34,140 nucleotides of DNA from Calothrix membranacea FACHB-236 (GTDB lineage Bacteria > Cyanobacteriota > Cyanobacteriia > Cyanobacteriales > Nostocaceae), in contig NZ_JACJPX010000084.1 of the NCBI RefSeq assembly GCF_014696315.1, positions 1 to 34,140 on the forward strand. The letters are read 5' to 3'. Of the stretch, positions 1 to 7,985 are shown piece by piece (position 1 is the stretch's first letter; every line of letters starts with the position of its first letter). The notes beneath the pieces were generated by a model that saw only the letters and a program-made list of their open reading frames with translations, was not told the origin of the DNA and made no database searches. Position numbers and translations under genes: made by a program.

Positions 1-1
1 T

Positions 2-613
2 GCAAAGTTTTATTTCCCTTTTTCCCGTAAGGCTTATTTTGCCGTTACTCATGGCTCATTTTATGATTCACAATTTAGCCCAAGTTATGGTTCAAGTCAT
101 ACTATCTTCACAGGAGCAAAGCTTAAAGGGGCGAAACTGCCTGAAGGATACATCTTGAGCAATGATGGTATACCCGTTTCTGTTAATGCATTCAACAATC
201 CAATAAATTCTGTTAACAATCAAGGAATTCCTTTTTATCCTGAAAGCCCTATTTACACTTGGGAAGGATTGCGATTCCGCTCACAAACCGAAGTTAAAAT
301 TGCCCAAGCTCTTGAACGGCGAGGCGTAATTTTTTGGGCAAATTGTGTGGCTCGTCTAAATAATCCCCAAAAAGCTAATTTGCGATGCAATAAAGAAGCA
401 GATTTTATGGTTTGTTGGCAAGGGAATTTTGGAATTCTTGAGGTCGATGGGCCTCATCACACACCTGCAACAGCATCTGAAGAACAAGAAAGAGATCGCC
501 TATTCCGACATTATGGAATCAAAGTGACTGAGCATTTCAGCGCCTCAAGGTGCGATCGAGAACCGGAAAAGGTTGTTGATGAATTTTTGAAGTTAATTGA
601 AAAGATGTACTAA
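2..613 (+). CDS. PD-(D/E)XK-like nuclease domain protein, 5' end missing
   Basis: The reading frame is open from base 2, so the gene starts before the window; an internal TTG at 155 is only a fallback start. The visible part is 203 residues. Its first 50 residues are aromatic and serine rich and contain GAKLKGAKL, resembling a pentapeptide-type edge. The C-terminal 120 residues look like a small PD-(D/E)XK nuclease of the DUF559/Vsr type: an early Glu in SQTEVKIAQALE, then KEADFMV, then ILEVDGPHH, which would supply the D...E-x-D metal-binding set. It ends with TAA at 611-613, and a HIP1-containing spacer follows. The nuclease call rests on motif spacing only; substrate unknown. Confidence 0.6.
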   Translation, partial: AKFYFPFSRKAYFAVTHGSFYDSQFSPSYGSSHTIFTGAKLKGAKLPEGYILSNDGIPVSVNAFNNPINSVNNQGIPFYPESPIYTWEGLRFRSQTEVKIAQALERRGVIFWANCVARLNNPQKANLRCNKEADFMVCWQGNFGILEVDGPHHTPATASEEQERDRLFRHYGIKVTEHFSASRCDREPEKVVDEFLKLIEKMY

Positions 614-766
614 AAATCCTGTGTGGCGATCGCTTTTATCTTCTCTTCTGGTGCTGCCACCCACAAAAGAATATCTGCCATCGATAGCAGTAGATAATAG
701 CAAGCGATCGCCATTCTTCAAGTCAACTTAGCTGAAGCATCAGGAGATTAACTGCCGCATCCAAAT

Positions 767-826
767 TTCTGGATATCCAGAAGAAAAATAGCTCTTGTCT
801 GGGTCATTGAGATTTTAGCGATCGCC
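767..826 (+). repeat. Dispersed 60-bp repeat, copy A
   Basis: Starts with the perfect 16-bp palindrome TTCTGGATATCCAGAA (767-782), continues with AATAGCTCTTG and ends in a HIP1 octamer (818-825). The same arrangement recurs at 21271, 23894 and 28887, and inverted at 29519. It lies in the 614-952 intergenic stretch, which otherwise holds HIP1 copies and the terminator at 897-939. Confidence 0.7.
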
Positions 827-896
827 TTGTTCGATTAGGCGGTGGCTCTTACAGGCAATAAATTTTTCGCTTACATCTGCGACAAGGAGGCTCGTG

Positions 897-939
897 CCAA
901 TAGAAAGCCCTCAGCGTTGTACTGAGGGCTTTTTATTGG
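897..939. terminator. Bidirectional stem-loop terminator
   Basis: Arms CCAATA(g)AAAGCCCTCAG and CTGAGGGCTTT(t)TATTGG pair around a 7-base loop (CGTTGTA). A T run follows the plus-strand arm, and the minus-strand reading also gives a T-rich exit. It sits 14 bp past the stop of the minus-strand ATPase gene ending at 953, so it most likely ends that operon. Confidence 0.75.
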
Positions 940-952
940 CAATCAAAAACTG

Positions 953-2887
953 TCACTCTCCGGTAATTTGACGGTATTCATTTCGTGCCTTCTTCCAGTA
1001 GTCATTCCCGCCCTTCCTTACCTGCCACATCAACTCAATCACTTGTGTTTGGGTCAACCCAGTACTTTTTAATTGGGCAATTAAGACTGATGCCTGTTCT
1101 TTGGTAAGGTGCAGTGGTGTGAACGTTGCCGCAGTTTTTGCACTGTCATCTGCACCCTGGCTGTGGCTGTCTTCTGGGTTTTCTCCTTCAGGTGCTATGA
1201 ATTGCTCCTTGGGGTCATCGTGGGTGGGGGTGGCAGCATCAGCACTATTTTTTGCACCCGATACAGAATTGCTAGAATCCTTGCCCTGTAAAGGTGCAAA
1301 GAGCGCATTATCCTTTGCACCCGGTGCAGAGTCTAGATTGAACTCCAATTGCCAGATCCGCTCTAAAGCTGTGCTGTCGATAGCAGAAGATGGGCGATCG
1401 CTGGTAGCAGTCTCGGTAAAATTATTAATTTTGGCTGATTGCTGTGGCAATTCCACTAGCAACCACTCGTTAGAGCTATCCAGCTTTACCCGTGCTTTGC
1501 CCGTGCTTTTTGGCTGTAATGTAGAGGCATCTACTTCTGCCAAGCACTCGACTTGCAGCATTTTGGCAACGAGGTTGTAAAGACCTTTGATGCCAAAAAA
1601 GCAGGTTTGGGTATTGTTGTGGGACACCGCTGTGATCGGCATTTCCTGCTTGCGGCTTTTGGTCAGTGCCAACTTGCCGAACTTCTCTAGCAGTTCCGTA
1701 TCTTTGATAAAGTCACCATAGGTAGTGGCTTCTTCACAAATCAGCGCTGTGGCTTTACCTTGTGCCCATAGCTGCTCTCGCCATTGCTCCTCACTCATGG
1801 ATGAATCATTAAAGGTGGCTAATCGACTTTCGAGTTCATCGACGTAGGCGCGGATCTGGCTCTCAATCTCTGACCACGAGTGATAGGATTCCACCCCACG
1901 CCACTCAGAGCGGTTGGAATCAGGATCAAGCACAATCACCTTGTATCCAGCTTCTTTTTTGAGTTTGACGACATACCGAGCTAGCCAGCTTTTACCGCCG
2001 CCTTGATTGCCCCAAATTAAGGCAGTTTGCTTAACCAAGGTTTGCACCCATGCCGATTTTGATTGCTCAGATGCGATTGCTGGCGGTTCACTTCCAGATA
2101 CCTTATCTTTGGGATCTATTGTGCCCTGTAAGGTCTGAGAACCCTGTAAATAAGGTGTTTGTGTCTGACGCAAAAACTTGAGATACTCCACTTTTTGCTC
2201 CTCAGTCATGCCAGCGGTTTGGGCCTCAAAAAGAGCATCATGAGCATCCATTTTGGTGACTTCAATCTCAGTCTCAGCTAATATCTCCGCCTGCTGAATA
2301 GTGACACTCTGGTCATTGGCAAGTAGGTCAAGTTGCGATTGAATTGCTACTTCCTTGCTAGCAATATCCCAATAACTATCGAGCAACTCAGCACGAGCAT
2401 TCATTTGGGCTTTGGCAGTATCGCATTTCTCCGCAATGTTCTCCAATGCTGCTAGTTGACGCGATAAGTCCTGTAGGTGCCTGAGCATCCATCCCGCCAG
2501 TGCAAATCCCGCAAATGCCCCCACTGCCCAAAATGATTTATATGGGTTAGAAGCTTTGACCAATCCTTGGGGATTGATGTGGCTGTTTTTGATGACGACG
2601 CTAGGCATTCCGTCCCGCTCCCACTGTTGCCAGTGGTAAGGAGTCATCCTAAAAGCGCGATTGTGCTTGTCCTTGCACTTTAATTCTTGTGTAGGAGTCT
2701 GAATGCAGAAGTAAATGCGATCGCTTGCTTCTCCTCTCCATGCCATCGAGCCAGAGATGATGCCCACAGTTAAGCTCAATCCAATTGCTGCTAGTTGGCG
2801 GTCAAAGGGTAAGGTTCCAAACCACGCCATTAAACCAGACTGCTGGCTTTGGGATAGCTGCTTGTGCTTTTCGCTTAAATACGTCAT
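953..2887 (-). CDS. Membrane-anchored P-loop ATPase (VirD4/HerA-FtsK-like)
   Basis: 644 residues from the ATG at 2887; an in-frame start at 2953 would only lengthen it into the upstream gene. The chosen ATG overlaps the TGA of the upstream gene as ATGA, indicating translational coupling. Two hydrophobic segments lie near the N-terminus (around RQLAAIGLSLTVGIISGS and FWAVGAFAGFALAGWML). A coiled-coil stretch follows, then Walker A GNQGGGKSW, VIVLDPD and a Walker B-like ALICEEA. The C-terminal third is polar and Ala/Ser rich and ends in a possible small DNA-binding helix bundle (STGLTQTQVIELMWQVRKGG). Membrane anchor plus P-loop recalls conjugative coupling proteins and FtsK/HerA pumps. No relaxase is in the window, so DNA transport is inference. 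Last gene of the ParM operon. Confidence 0.6.
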   Translation of the reverse strand: MTYLSEKHKQLSQSQQSGLMAWFGTLPFDRQLAAIGLSLTVGIISGSMAWRGEASDRIYFCIQTPTQELKCKDKHNRAFRMTPYHWQQWERDGMPSVVIKNSHINPQGLVKASNPYKSFWAVGAFAGFALAGWMLRHLQDLSRQLAALENIAEKCDTAKAQMNARAELLDSYWDIASKEVAIQSQLDLLANDQSVTIQQAEILAETEIEVTKMDAHDALFEAQTAGMTEEQKVEYLKFLRQTQTPYLQGSQTLQGTIDPKDKVSGSEPPAIASEQSKSAWVQTLVKQTALIWGNQGGGKSWLARYVVKLKKEAGYKVIVLDPDSNRSEWRGVESYHSWSEIESQIRAYVDELESRLATFNDSSMSEEQWREQLWAQGKATALICEEATTYGDFIKDTELLEKFGKLALTKSRKQEMPITAVSHNNTQTCFFGIKGLYNLVAKMLQVECLAEVDASTLQPKSTGKARVKLDSSNEWLLVELPQQSAKINNFTETATSDRPSSAIDSTALERIWQLEFNLDSAPGAKDNALFAPLQGKDSSNSVSGAKNSADAATPTHDDPKEQFIAPEGENPEDSHSQGADDSAKTAATFTPLHLTKEQASVLIAQLKSTGLTQTQVIELMWQVRKGGNDYWKKARNEYRQITGE

Positions 2888-3414
2888 CTGCTGCCCCTTA
2901 GCAATAAAAATCCCATGATGAGAACAGCTACAATCGCACCAGAAGACATCCATCCCGAATAATCAACGCTTGCGGGGGTGTATATCTCACGTATTTCAGT
3001 TGTGACCGTGTTTTTTGATGTCGAAGCTTCCCACCATTCACCTATTGGCTCACTAAGGCTACAGAGTAGGGCTAACGATGCACTGCACCCGGTCATCACA
3101 TTAGTCAGTAAATTACCTTGCTCTCCTGCGGCCGTGGCAGTGAAGTAAAGGTGAGCAGTGCCTACCGCTAACAGCATTCCTATGGGGTGAACTTGCAGCA
3201 GGTGAAAGGTAAAAATGACTGCGGAATTCAGACAAGAGCCTGCGGCAATTTCACAGACATTGCCAGCACGACGGAACGATTTTTCTTTATTGCTTTCGGG
3301 CAGTGATGCCGATTGCTGTAAGGTGGTTGATTGTGGGGAACTAGAAGTTGATTCATTCAGCCCTTTAAATAAAAAAGGGCTGGCGTTAGTTGATTGTTCG
3401 GATTGAACTAACAT
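2884..3414 (-). CDS. Hypothetical multi-pass membrane protein
   Basis: I do not recognise the family. From the ATG at 3414 it is 176 residues; an in-frame ATG at 3486 would add 24 residues but overlap the upstream gene by 49 bp, so 3414, 24 bp after the upstream stop, is preferred with moderate certainty. The first 60 residues are Ser/Gln/Asn rich. Hydrophobic segments follow around SAVIFTFHLLQVHPIGMLLA, NLLTNVMTGCSASLALLCSL and the C-terminal GAIVAVLIMGFLLLRG. Its TGA overlaps the start of the downstream ATPase, suggesting co-production and possibly a shared membrane complex. Confidence 0.6.
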   Translation of the reverse strand: MLVQSEQSTNASPFLFKGLNESTSSSPQSTTLQQSASLPESNKEKSFRRAGNVCEIAAGSCLNSAVIFTFHLLQVHPIGMLLAVGTAHLYFTATAAGEQGNLLTNVMTGCSASLALLCSLSEPIGEWWEASTSKNTVTTEIREIYTPASVDYSGWMSSGAIVAVLIMGFLLLRGSR

Positions 3415-3437
3415 CAGCCTGAGTCCTGAGTAATTAG

Positions 3438-4154
3438 TTAACGGTTGCCTAGTCCGTTCCACAGGTTTTGCAGCATTCCGCCCCATCCCCGCACCGTGCC
3501 GCTGGCACTGACACTAGATGCAGGAACGTAGTTTTGTTGGCGAATGGGTATGACTTCCGGTGGTGCTTGATTTGGCTCCAGTGCCCTAGAACCATAGCGC
3601 GCACGATTGAGCAAGAGTTGCCGTTTCTCTCGCAGATCAGAGGTGATTGCTTGTCTTTGGGCTTGTACAATCTGCCGATTCTCAATGCCACTGATTTTGC
3701 TCTGGTGCCGCCACAGTTCAGCTTGTAAATCTTGGTGCAGCTGTGTTGCAATCTCTGTTAAGGCATGTTTGCGTTTCTGGTCGATGCGAAGCATATCAGA
3801 GCGGTCTTGTGCGTCAATGCGTTGCATTTCTGCATCAAACTCGCCATTAAGTTTGCGAATTTTGGCGATCGCATTAGCAACGTGAGAACCGTAATGCTTG
3901 CGTAGTTCTGTCCATGTTACTTGGCCCTTAGTAAGCTTCTCCATTGCCTCAAACATTGCTTGGGCATTATCGAGAAATGGCTGCAAGCGCTCTGCTAACT
4001 CTTGAGTATTTTGTGATTGATCCGCGAATTGCTCCAGTTTCTTGATGTCGCTCAGGTAGACGAGAATATCAGCTTCAAACCCTCCCCAAGACTGTGCTTT
4101 TTCATCAATGTGGCTGGAGTGACCCATGACAGAGTTTCTGATGCCAAAGTCCAT
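3438..4154 (-). CDS. Coiled-coil protein of unknown function
   Basis: 238 residues, with a strong AGGAGG just upstream of the ATG at 4154; that SD lies within the end of the upstream gene, only 11 bp separating the frames. The middle (residues about 40-180) is a nearly continuous amphipathic helix rich in Gln, Glu, Lys and Ala, with a basic tail ending in WGGMLQNLWNGLGNR. No signal peptide or membrane segment. I do not recognise the family. Its position between ParM-type genes and membrane genes suggests a structural or adaptor role, which is inference. Confidence 0.6.
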   Translation of the reverse strand: MDFGIRNSVMGHSSHIDEKAQSWGGFEADILVYLSDIKKLEQFADQSQNTQELAERLQPFLDNAQAMFEAMEKLTKGQVTWTELRKHYGSHVANAIAKIRKLNGEFDAEMQRIDAQDRSDMLRIDQKRKHALTEIATQLHQDLQAELWRHQSKISGIENRQIVQAQRQAITSDLREKRQLLLNRARYGSRALEPNQAPPEVIPIRQQNYVPASSVSASGTVRGWGGMLQNLWNGLGNR

Positions 4155-4165
4155 TATCCAACCTC

Positions 4166-4444
4166 CTACTGGTAACGAATTTGAGCAATCAGCGCTTCTA
4201 ACAGTCCTTCTTGGTCATTTGTCGCAAGCTGTTGGTGTACTTGGACTGAAATAGCAGCAATCTCCGCATCAAGAGTTGTATCCTGGCAGTGGCAACAAAG
4301 GTTTGAGGCAATGCCAACTATCAAATAAAGCTTTTGTTTGCGAGTCAATTTCTCGAATGTCGCACCCCATCTTGTTTGCAAGTCTTCAAGTAGACCTCTA
4401 TCTCCTGGGGTATAGCTAGTGTAGTAGCCTATGGGTTGGCTCAT
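4166..4444 (-). CDS. Small hypothetical protein with a CCHC cluster
   Basis: 92 residues. GAGGA sits about 12 bases before the ATG at 4444. Mostly helical in appearance; one distinctive stretch, NLCCHCQDT, has three Cys and one His within four positions and could bind metal, although no second half-site is visible. It follows a 138-bp gap containing two HIP1 octamers after the 74-residue gene, and its stop lies 11 bp before the next start. Function unknown. Confidence 0.55.
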   Translation of the reverse strand: MSQPIGYYTSYTPGDRGLLEDLQTRWGATFEKLTRKQKLYLIVGIASNLCCHCQDTTLDAEIAAISVQVHQQLATNDQEGLLEALIAQIRYQ

Positions 4445-4582
4445 CTTTGTTAAAATCCTCTGTGTACTTACGTTTTGCGGCGTAGTGCATCCCGAAAGGG
4501 AGCGATCGCTTTCAACTTTGGCGAGATGGGGCGATCGCTTAATAATTCCCAGCCTGTTTCCAGCAAGGTAAAACCATAGAGT

Positions 4583-4807
4583 TTAAGTTTTGGCTGATCC
4601 ATGATGAAGTTGTATCTCGTAATGTTCTGCTATGCTTATGCCATCCAGCACTTCCGCTATAACTTGAACGGCATCGTCTAGCATGAAGTCGTTGCTGGTT
4701 GTAAACCATTGACTTCTTTGAATCTGCTGATATTCGCTTGAGGCTAGCACTAGTTTTAATGTCGCCTCAGTGCCTTGGAGAATTGTTTTAATTTGTTCAA
4801 CATTCAT
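4583..4807 (-). CDS. Small hypothetical acidic protein
   Basis: 74 residues from the ATG at 4807, which shares one base with the upstream TAA (TAATG), the same coupling used by the pair before it. A TTG two codons earlier (4813) is possible but less likely. Predicted helical, with no membrane segment or cysteines. I do not recognise the family; its coupling to the RHH gene suggests it belongs to the partition or ATPase module. Confidence 0.55.
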   Translation of the reverse strand: MNVEQIKTILQGTEATLKLVLASSEYQQIQRSQWFTTSNDFMLDDAVQVIAEVLDGISIAEHYEIQLHHGSAKT

Positions 4808-5037
4808 TACCAATCAACCTCTATCTCAATATCTGTGGCTAATTGCATAGGCTTTGTCGGGGGTATGGTGGTAGAGCTAAAAGCTTGTTGCATCGCAGCG
4901 AATATCGCCTCATCTTTCATTCTTTGCAGTAAATAACTAACCAATCGCGAATAGTCGCGGATTTCTGTTGACTCACTCATCTTGTCAAGCCAAGGGTGCA
5001 AGTCTTCAGGGATACTTACCCTGAGTTGTTTCGTCAT
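4807..5037 (-). CDS. Ribbon-helix-helix DNA-binding protein, possible ParR-like partner
   Basis: 76 residues. The N-terminus KQLRVSIPEDLHPWLDKM followed by DYSRLVSYLLQRMKDE fits the strand-helix-helix pattern of RHH/CopG folds. The C-terminal 30 residues are Pro/Thr rich and acidic, plausibly a tail contacting a partner. Its ATG shares one base with the stop of the ParM-like gene (TAATG). A small RHH protein directly after an actin-like ATPase is the layout of type II plasmid partition, where ParR binds the centromere and caps ParM filaments. That pairing is inferred from order, not from similarity to a named ParR. Confidence 0.65.
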   Translation of the reverse strand: MTKQLRVSIPEDLHPWLDKMSESTEIRDYSRLVSYLLQRMKDEAIFAAMQQAFSSTTIPPTKPMQLATDIEIEVDW

Positions 5038-6077
5038 TATTCCTCCTGTTTCAATTTCATTTCGGCGATCGCTTGCATTCCCAATACGTTTGCTAGTTGG
5101 GATTTTTCCAGTACGGCTATTTTCTTTTTGGCTAAAACACTTGCCATTGCTGGCATTAATGCGCCGCCGCCTGTGGCTAACAAAACATCAGTGCTATGTA
5201 GCCAGGTGTCCACCTTTTTGAGACATGGCGCTAGGACTTCTTTTACCCATTCCATGAGAACTGTTTGGTAAATCTCGCGGAAGCTCCAAGATGTTCTTCC
5301 ATAGGTAAAATCAGTTTCGATTCCAAGCCTTATCAGCATGGGATCGCCGCTGACTCCACCGCAAAACCTTCTGGTTTCAACGTGGTCAGCAATCATTTGG
5401 ACTAACTTGCCTGTACCTTGTGGGTGAACATAGCGAGACGCTCTCAAGATAGTTGCACCGTTATAGACAGCGATGATGGAAGTGCCAAAGCCAATATCTA
5501 ATAGGATTGATTGAGCATCTCGTGGCACAATTCCCCATTTAATAGCGTGGTAAATCGCACCTAAGCCTTCATCTAGTACCATTGCTCTAATGTTGACTGT
5601 GGTCAAATGCCCATTGATTTTTACAGTGTGTGTACCGTTGAGCGCTCCTTTTAAATCCACGCCAAATATTTGAGCATCGTGAATGCTGCAAGCTAGGGCT
5701 AAGTCCCACTGCTTTTGGTGTGGGGCCACTGCTAAACAGCCACACAATGCTTGCAATCCATAGGTAATTTTGTGGCGACGGTCATCTGTGATTCGGTCAT
5801 GGCTGTCTGGGAATTCTTTGTAAGCTGGTTGCCCAACTAGCCACCGGGTATTTACTAAATCATGGCGATCGCTCTGGGCAAATTCTACTAAGCCACCAAA
5901 GCTAGATGCGGTGTAGTTGTCGTAGTCATTGGAGTCAGAAACTTGCTTGATAAGGCTGGGAATCAGCACTTCACCGGATGGATGAGCCATTTTGATGTAT
6001 CCATTCCCGATATCAAGCCCTGTAGGTAGGTACTGGCTAACACTGCTTGAAGCAGGTAATGCAGTTGTGGTAGGCAT
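5037..6077 (-). CDS. parM: Actin-like ATPase, ParM/StbA family
   Basis: 346 residues, normal length for plasmid ParM proteins. Actin-fold signatures appear in order: phosphate-1 GLDIGNGYIK (about residues 20-29), phosphate-2 LLDIGFGTSI in the middle, and adenosine motif LATGGGALMPAM near the C-terminus. The first 15 residues are Ser/Thr/Ala rich and probably disordered. ATG at 6077, followed by the coupled RHH gene. ParM filaments push plasmid copies apart in type II partition; here the operon continues into a membrane ATPase, so a cytoskeletal role in another process is possible. A second, ParA-type partition locus lies at 24683. Confidence 0.85.
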   Translation of the reverse strand: MPTTTALPASSSVSQYLPTGLDIGNGYIKMAHPSGEVLIPSLIKQVSDSNDYDNYTASSFGGLVEFAQSDRHDLVNTRWLVGQPAYKEFPDSHDRITDDRRHKITYGLQALCGCLAVAPHQKQWDLALACSIHDAQIFGVDLKGALNGTHTVKINGHLTTVNIRAMVLDEGLGAIYHAIKWGIVPRDAQSILLDIGFGTSIIAVYNGATILRASRYVHPQGTGKLVQMIADHVETRRFCGGVSGDPMLIRLGIETDFTYGRTSWSFREIYQTVLMEWVKEVLAPCLKKVDTWLHSTDVLLATGGGALMPAMASVLAKKKIAVLEKSQLANVLGMQAIAEMKLKQEE

Positions 6078-6233
6078 TTTTTCTTTGAGTGCGTGGAGTT
6101 ATTGATTTATTAGAGTTCTGGCTATTGGCAAGCAGCTATTGGCAGAGGGTAATTTCTGTTTACTTGTGTCTGTTTACTAACTTTGTCTGCCTATGGCTTT
6201 ATTTGCCTGTTGATGATAAGATATCTGAAAACT

Positions 6234-6318
6234 TCAGAACTTGTCAAACAATCTTAGAGAACCTCCAAAGCATTTAAACAATAAAAGAGGTTTACTGAAT
6301 TTAGAAGAAAAGTTCTGA
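6234..6318. promoter_or_regulatory. Divergent promoter region with 9-bp inverted repeat
   Basis: The 250-bp gap between divergent parM (starts 6077) and the RHH gene (starts 6328) holds TCAGAACTT at 6234-6242 and its reverse complement AAGTTCTGA at 6310-6318, plus a short hairpin TCTGAA-aac-TTCAGA at 6224-6238. The right copy lies 10 bp before the RHH start, where an autoregulatory operator would be expected. Role inferred. Confidence 0.35.
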
Positions 6319-6327
6319 GATGCTGAT

Positions 6328-6519
6328 ATGGGAGATGGAAGAACAGAGAAAGTGACTTTTACTTGTACACCAGAAATGAAAGATTTCTTGGTTAATTGGG
6401 CATCTGAGGAACGGCGTTCAATCAGCAACTTAGTAGAAGGGCTGGTAGCTGAGGCAATTACTCAAAGGAAGGTTCAGACAGAAAATCAAATTTCTCCACC
6501 AAAAAACCAAAAAAGCTAA
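6328..6519 (+). CDS. Ribbon-helix-helix (CopG/Arc-type) regulator
   Basis: 63 residues. RTEKVTFTCTPEMKDFLVNW then ERRSISNLVEGLVAEAI match the beta-strand/helix/turn/helix layout of RHH proteins, with the typical S-x-S-x-L-V helix-2 start. A charged tail (residues 50-63) follows. Starts at the ATG at 6328, divergent from parM, and lies 71 bp before the Uma2 gene. A regulator of its own promoter or an antitoxin-like partner of the following nuclease are both possible; the sequence does not decide. Confidence 0.65.
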   Translation: MGDGRTEKVTFTCTPEMKDFLVNWASEERRSISNLVEGLVAEAITQRKVQTENQISPPKNQKS

Positions 6520-6590
6520 AGGTGTTGCATGAGCGACTCCCCTGGACAATACAGCGGGCAACCAGCCCGACACTTAAATGAGGAGGTTAA

Positions 6591-7211
6591 ATGGCTCAAG
6601 CCTTAACCAAGCAAGTAACCTTCGATGAATTTATCGAATGGCTGCCAGAAAACTCAGAGGTACGCTACGAACTGCATGATGGGGTAATTGTCGAGATGCC
6701 AAAGCCGACTGGGAAGCACTCAAATGTGACTGGATTCCTCATAGAGGAATTAATCCTCACCATCATCCAGATGGGTCAGCGCGGTATTTGGACAATTCCT
6801 AGAGAATCGATTGTCAAGCCGACCAGTGAATCTGGTTATGAACCTGACATTATTGTTTTGGATCAAGAGGCTTTAAGCCGTGAACCTCGCTGGGAGGGCG
6901 AGTCAATCATTGAGAATGCTGCCAGCGTGAAGTTGATTGTCGAAGTTGTCAGCACTAATTGGCGTGATGACTATCACAAAAAACTTGCTGACTATGAGGA
7001 AATGGGCATTCCTGAATACTGGATTGTCGATTACGCCGCATTGGGCGGACGGGCATTTATTGGCAACCCAAAGCAACCAACTATTTCTGTCTACCAGTTG
7101 GTTGAGGGTGAGTACCAAGTTAGCCAGTTTCGCAGTGGCGATCGCATCCAATCACCAACTTTGAGAGATTTAAATTTGACTGCTGAGCGAATTTTTCAAG
7201 CGGGAAGGTGA
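6591..7211 (+). CDS. Uma2 family endonuclease (DUF820, PD-(D/E)XK fold)
   Basis: 206 residues, typical for Uma2. A strong GAGGAGG precedes the ATG at 6591. Family landmarks in order: TFDEFIEWLPE, YELHDGVIVEMPKPTGKHSN, YEPDIIVLD (catalytic Asp), LIVEVVSTNWRDDYHKKLADYEEMGIPEYWIVDY (Glu of E-V, then Asp/Lys-rich helix and closing strand), and the C-terminal GDRIQSP and LNLTAERIF. Uma2 proteins are abundant in cyanobacteria and predicted nucleases; their biological substrate is mostly unknown. The catalytic residues look intact. Confidence 0.9.
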   Translation: MAQALTKQVTFDEFIEWLPENSEVRYELHDGVIVEMPKPTGKHSNVTGFLIEELILTIIQMGQRGIWTIPRESIVKPTSESGYEPDIIVLDQEALSREPRWEGESIIENAASVKLIVEVVSTNWRDDYHKKLADYEEMGIPEYWIVDYAALGGRAFIGNPKQPTISVYQLVEGEYQVSQFRSGDRIQSPTLRDLNLTAERIFQAGR

Positions 7212-7287
7212 GGTAGGGATTCCGTCAGGTTGCTAAAGGCATCGTTTTTCTGGAACCGTTGTTCCTAACGTAAGAATCAGCATTTGA

Positions 7288-7473
7288 CCCCCTAGATGGA
7301 AACTAATTTCCATCTATAAGCCTCAAGTCCGTATTTTTGCGTTAATACGTGAGCGAGAAGATAGTGATGTCCATGTGATTTCTCAATTGATGGCACGAAA
7401 AGACAATGCCGACCGCTTAACGATTTCTATTGACTTAGGACTAAAGCGTCAGTTTGATGCTGTATGCAGCTAA
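7288..7473 (+). pseudogene. Possible gene remnant with RHH-like end
   Basis: A frame open from 7288 to TAA at 7471 reads as plausible protein, e.g. VRIFALIREREDSD and DRLTISIDLGLKRQFDAVCS, the latter like the first strand of an RHH protein. The only ATG (7390) leaves 27 residues, and the expected second helix is missing after the stop. I read it as a truncated remnant between uma2 and the coiled-coil gene; a functional micro-ORF cannot be excluded. Confidence 0.25.
7293..7316. other. Perfect 10-bp stem, 4-base loop hairpin
   Basis: TAGATGGAAA at 7293-7302 pairs with TTTCCATCTA at 7307-7316 across loop CTAA. It lies 80 bp after the Uma2 stop with no following T run, so it could be a weak terminator, an RNA-stabilising hairpin or a protein site. 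Confidence 0.45.
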
Positions 7474-7567
7474 AAAGGCACAAATATGAATGAAGTAACT
7501 CAATCTCAAATTTCACATTGGGTTAAGGTTAATGCACCACCTGGACTTCTAACTCGGAGGATGAACA

Positions 7568-7843
7568 ATGACTGAATCCCCCATATCTTATGGTGATTCT
7601 GCGGGACATTCTCGTCTTGATAGGTTAGAAGCAATTCTGCTACAAGTGGCACAGCAGCAAGCGTCCAACACAACTGCGATCGCTAACCTGACTGCAAAAG
7701 TTGACAATTTAACAGAGGATGTCAACAGCTTGACAGGTATCGTGATGCATTCCATCCAGAATGCCGAAACTGACCGAGAAACCTTCATCAGAGATTCGGC
7801 GGATTTGGGAATACTTATTAAGGCAGGGCGGCAATGGCAATGA
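7568..7843 (+). CDS. Small coiled-coil protein, cyanobacterial type
   Basis: 91 residues. CGGAGG at 7555-7560 is well placed before the ATG at 7568. Residues 15-60 form a heptad-rich coiled coil (RLDRLEAILLQVAQQQ, then LTAKVDNLTEDVNSLTGIV). The C-terminal helix ETDRETFIRDSADLGILIKA resembles the tail of a widespread short cyanobacterial coiled-coil family often found beside Uma2 or mobile genes. No catalytic residues; likely an oligomerising or adaptor protein. Followed by a good terminator at 7986-8019. Confidence 0.6.
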   Translation: MTESPISYGDSAGHSRLDRLEAILLQVAQQQASNTTAIANLTAKVDNLTEDVNSLTGIVMHSIQNAETDRETFIRDSADLGILIKAGRQWQ

Positions 7844-7929
7844 CTACACCTGACAAGGAATTACAAGATTTATACCCGCTAATTCTAAATCTTAGTCATG
7901 GGTGTGATTGCCTCTGGCGGCTTTCGCAC

Positions 7930-7953
7930 AAATTTCTGGACATCCAGAAATTT
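7930..7953. repeat. Extended copy (B) of the TTCTGGAYRTCCAGAA palindrome
   Basis: AAATTTCTGGA (7930-7940), a CA core and TCCAGAAATTT (7943-7953) give 11-bp arms, the longest of the seven copies in the window. It stands alone, without the AATAGCTC and HIP1 tail seen in copies A, D, E, F and G. Confidence 0.65.
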
Positions 7954-7985
7954 GATTTACAAATCGTTTTAATTTTTTATGCAAC

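Noticed and set aside
1101-1580. 159-codon plus-strand frame
   Set aside because: Lies entirely opposite the membrane ATPase gene, which has motifs and operon context; composition is that of an antisense shadow.
7486-7575. 29-codon plus-strand frame overlapping the coiled-coil gene start
   Set aside because: Too short and unrecognised; its 3' end contains the ribosome site of the next gene, so it could be a leader peptide, but nothing supports that.
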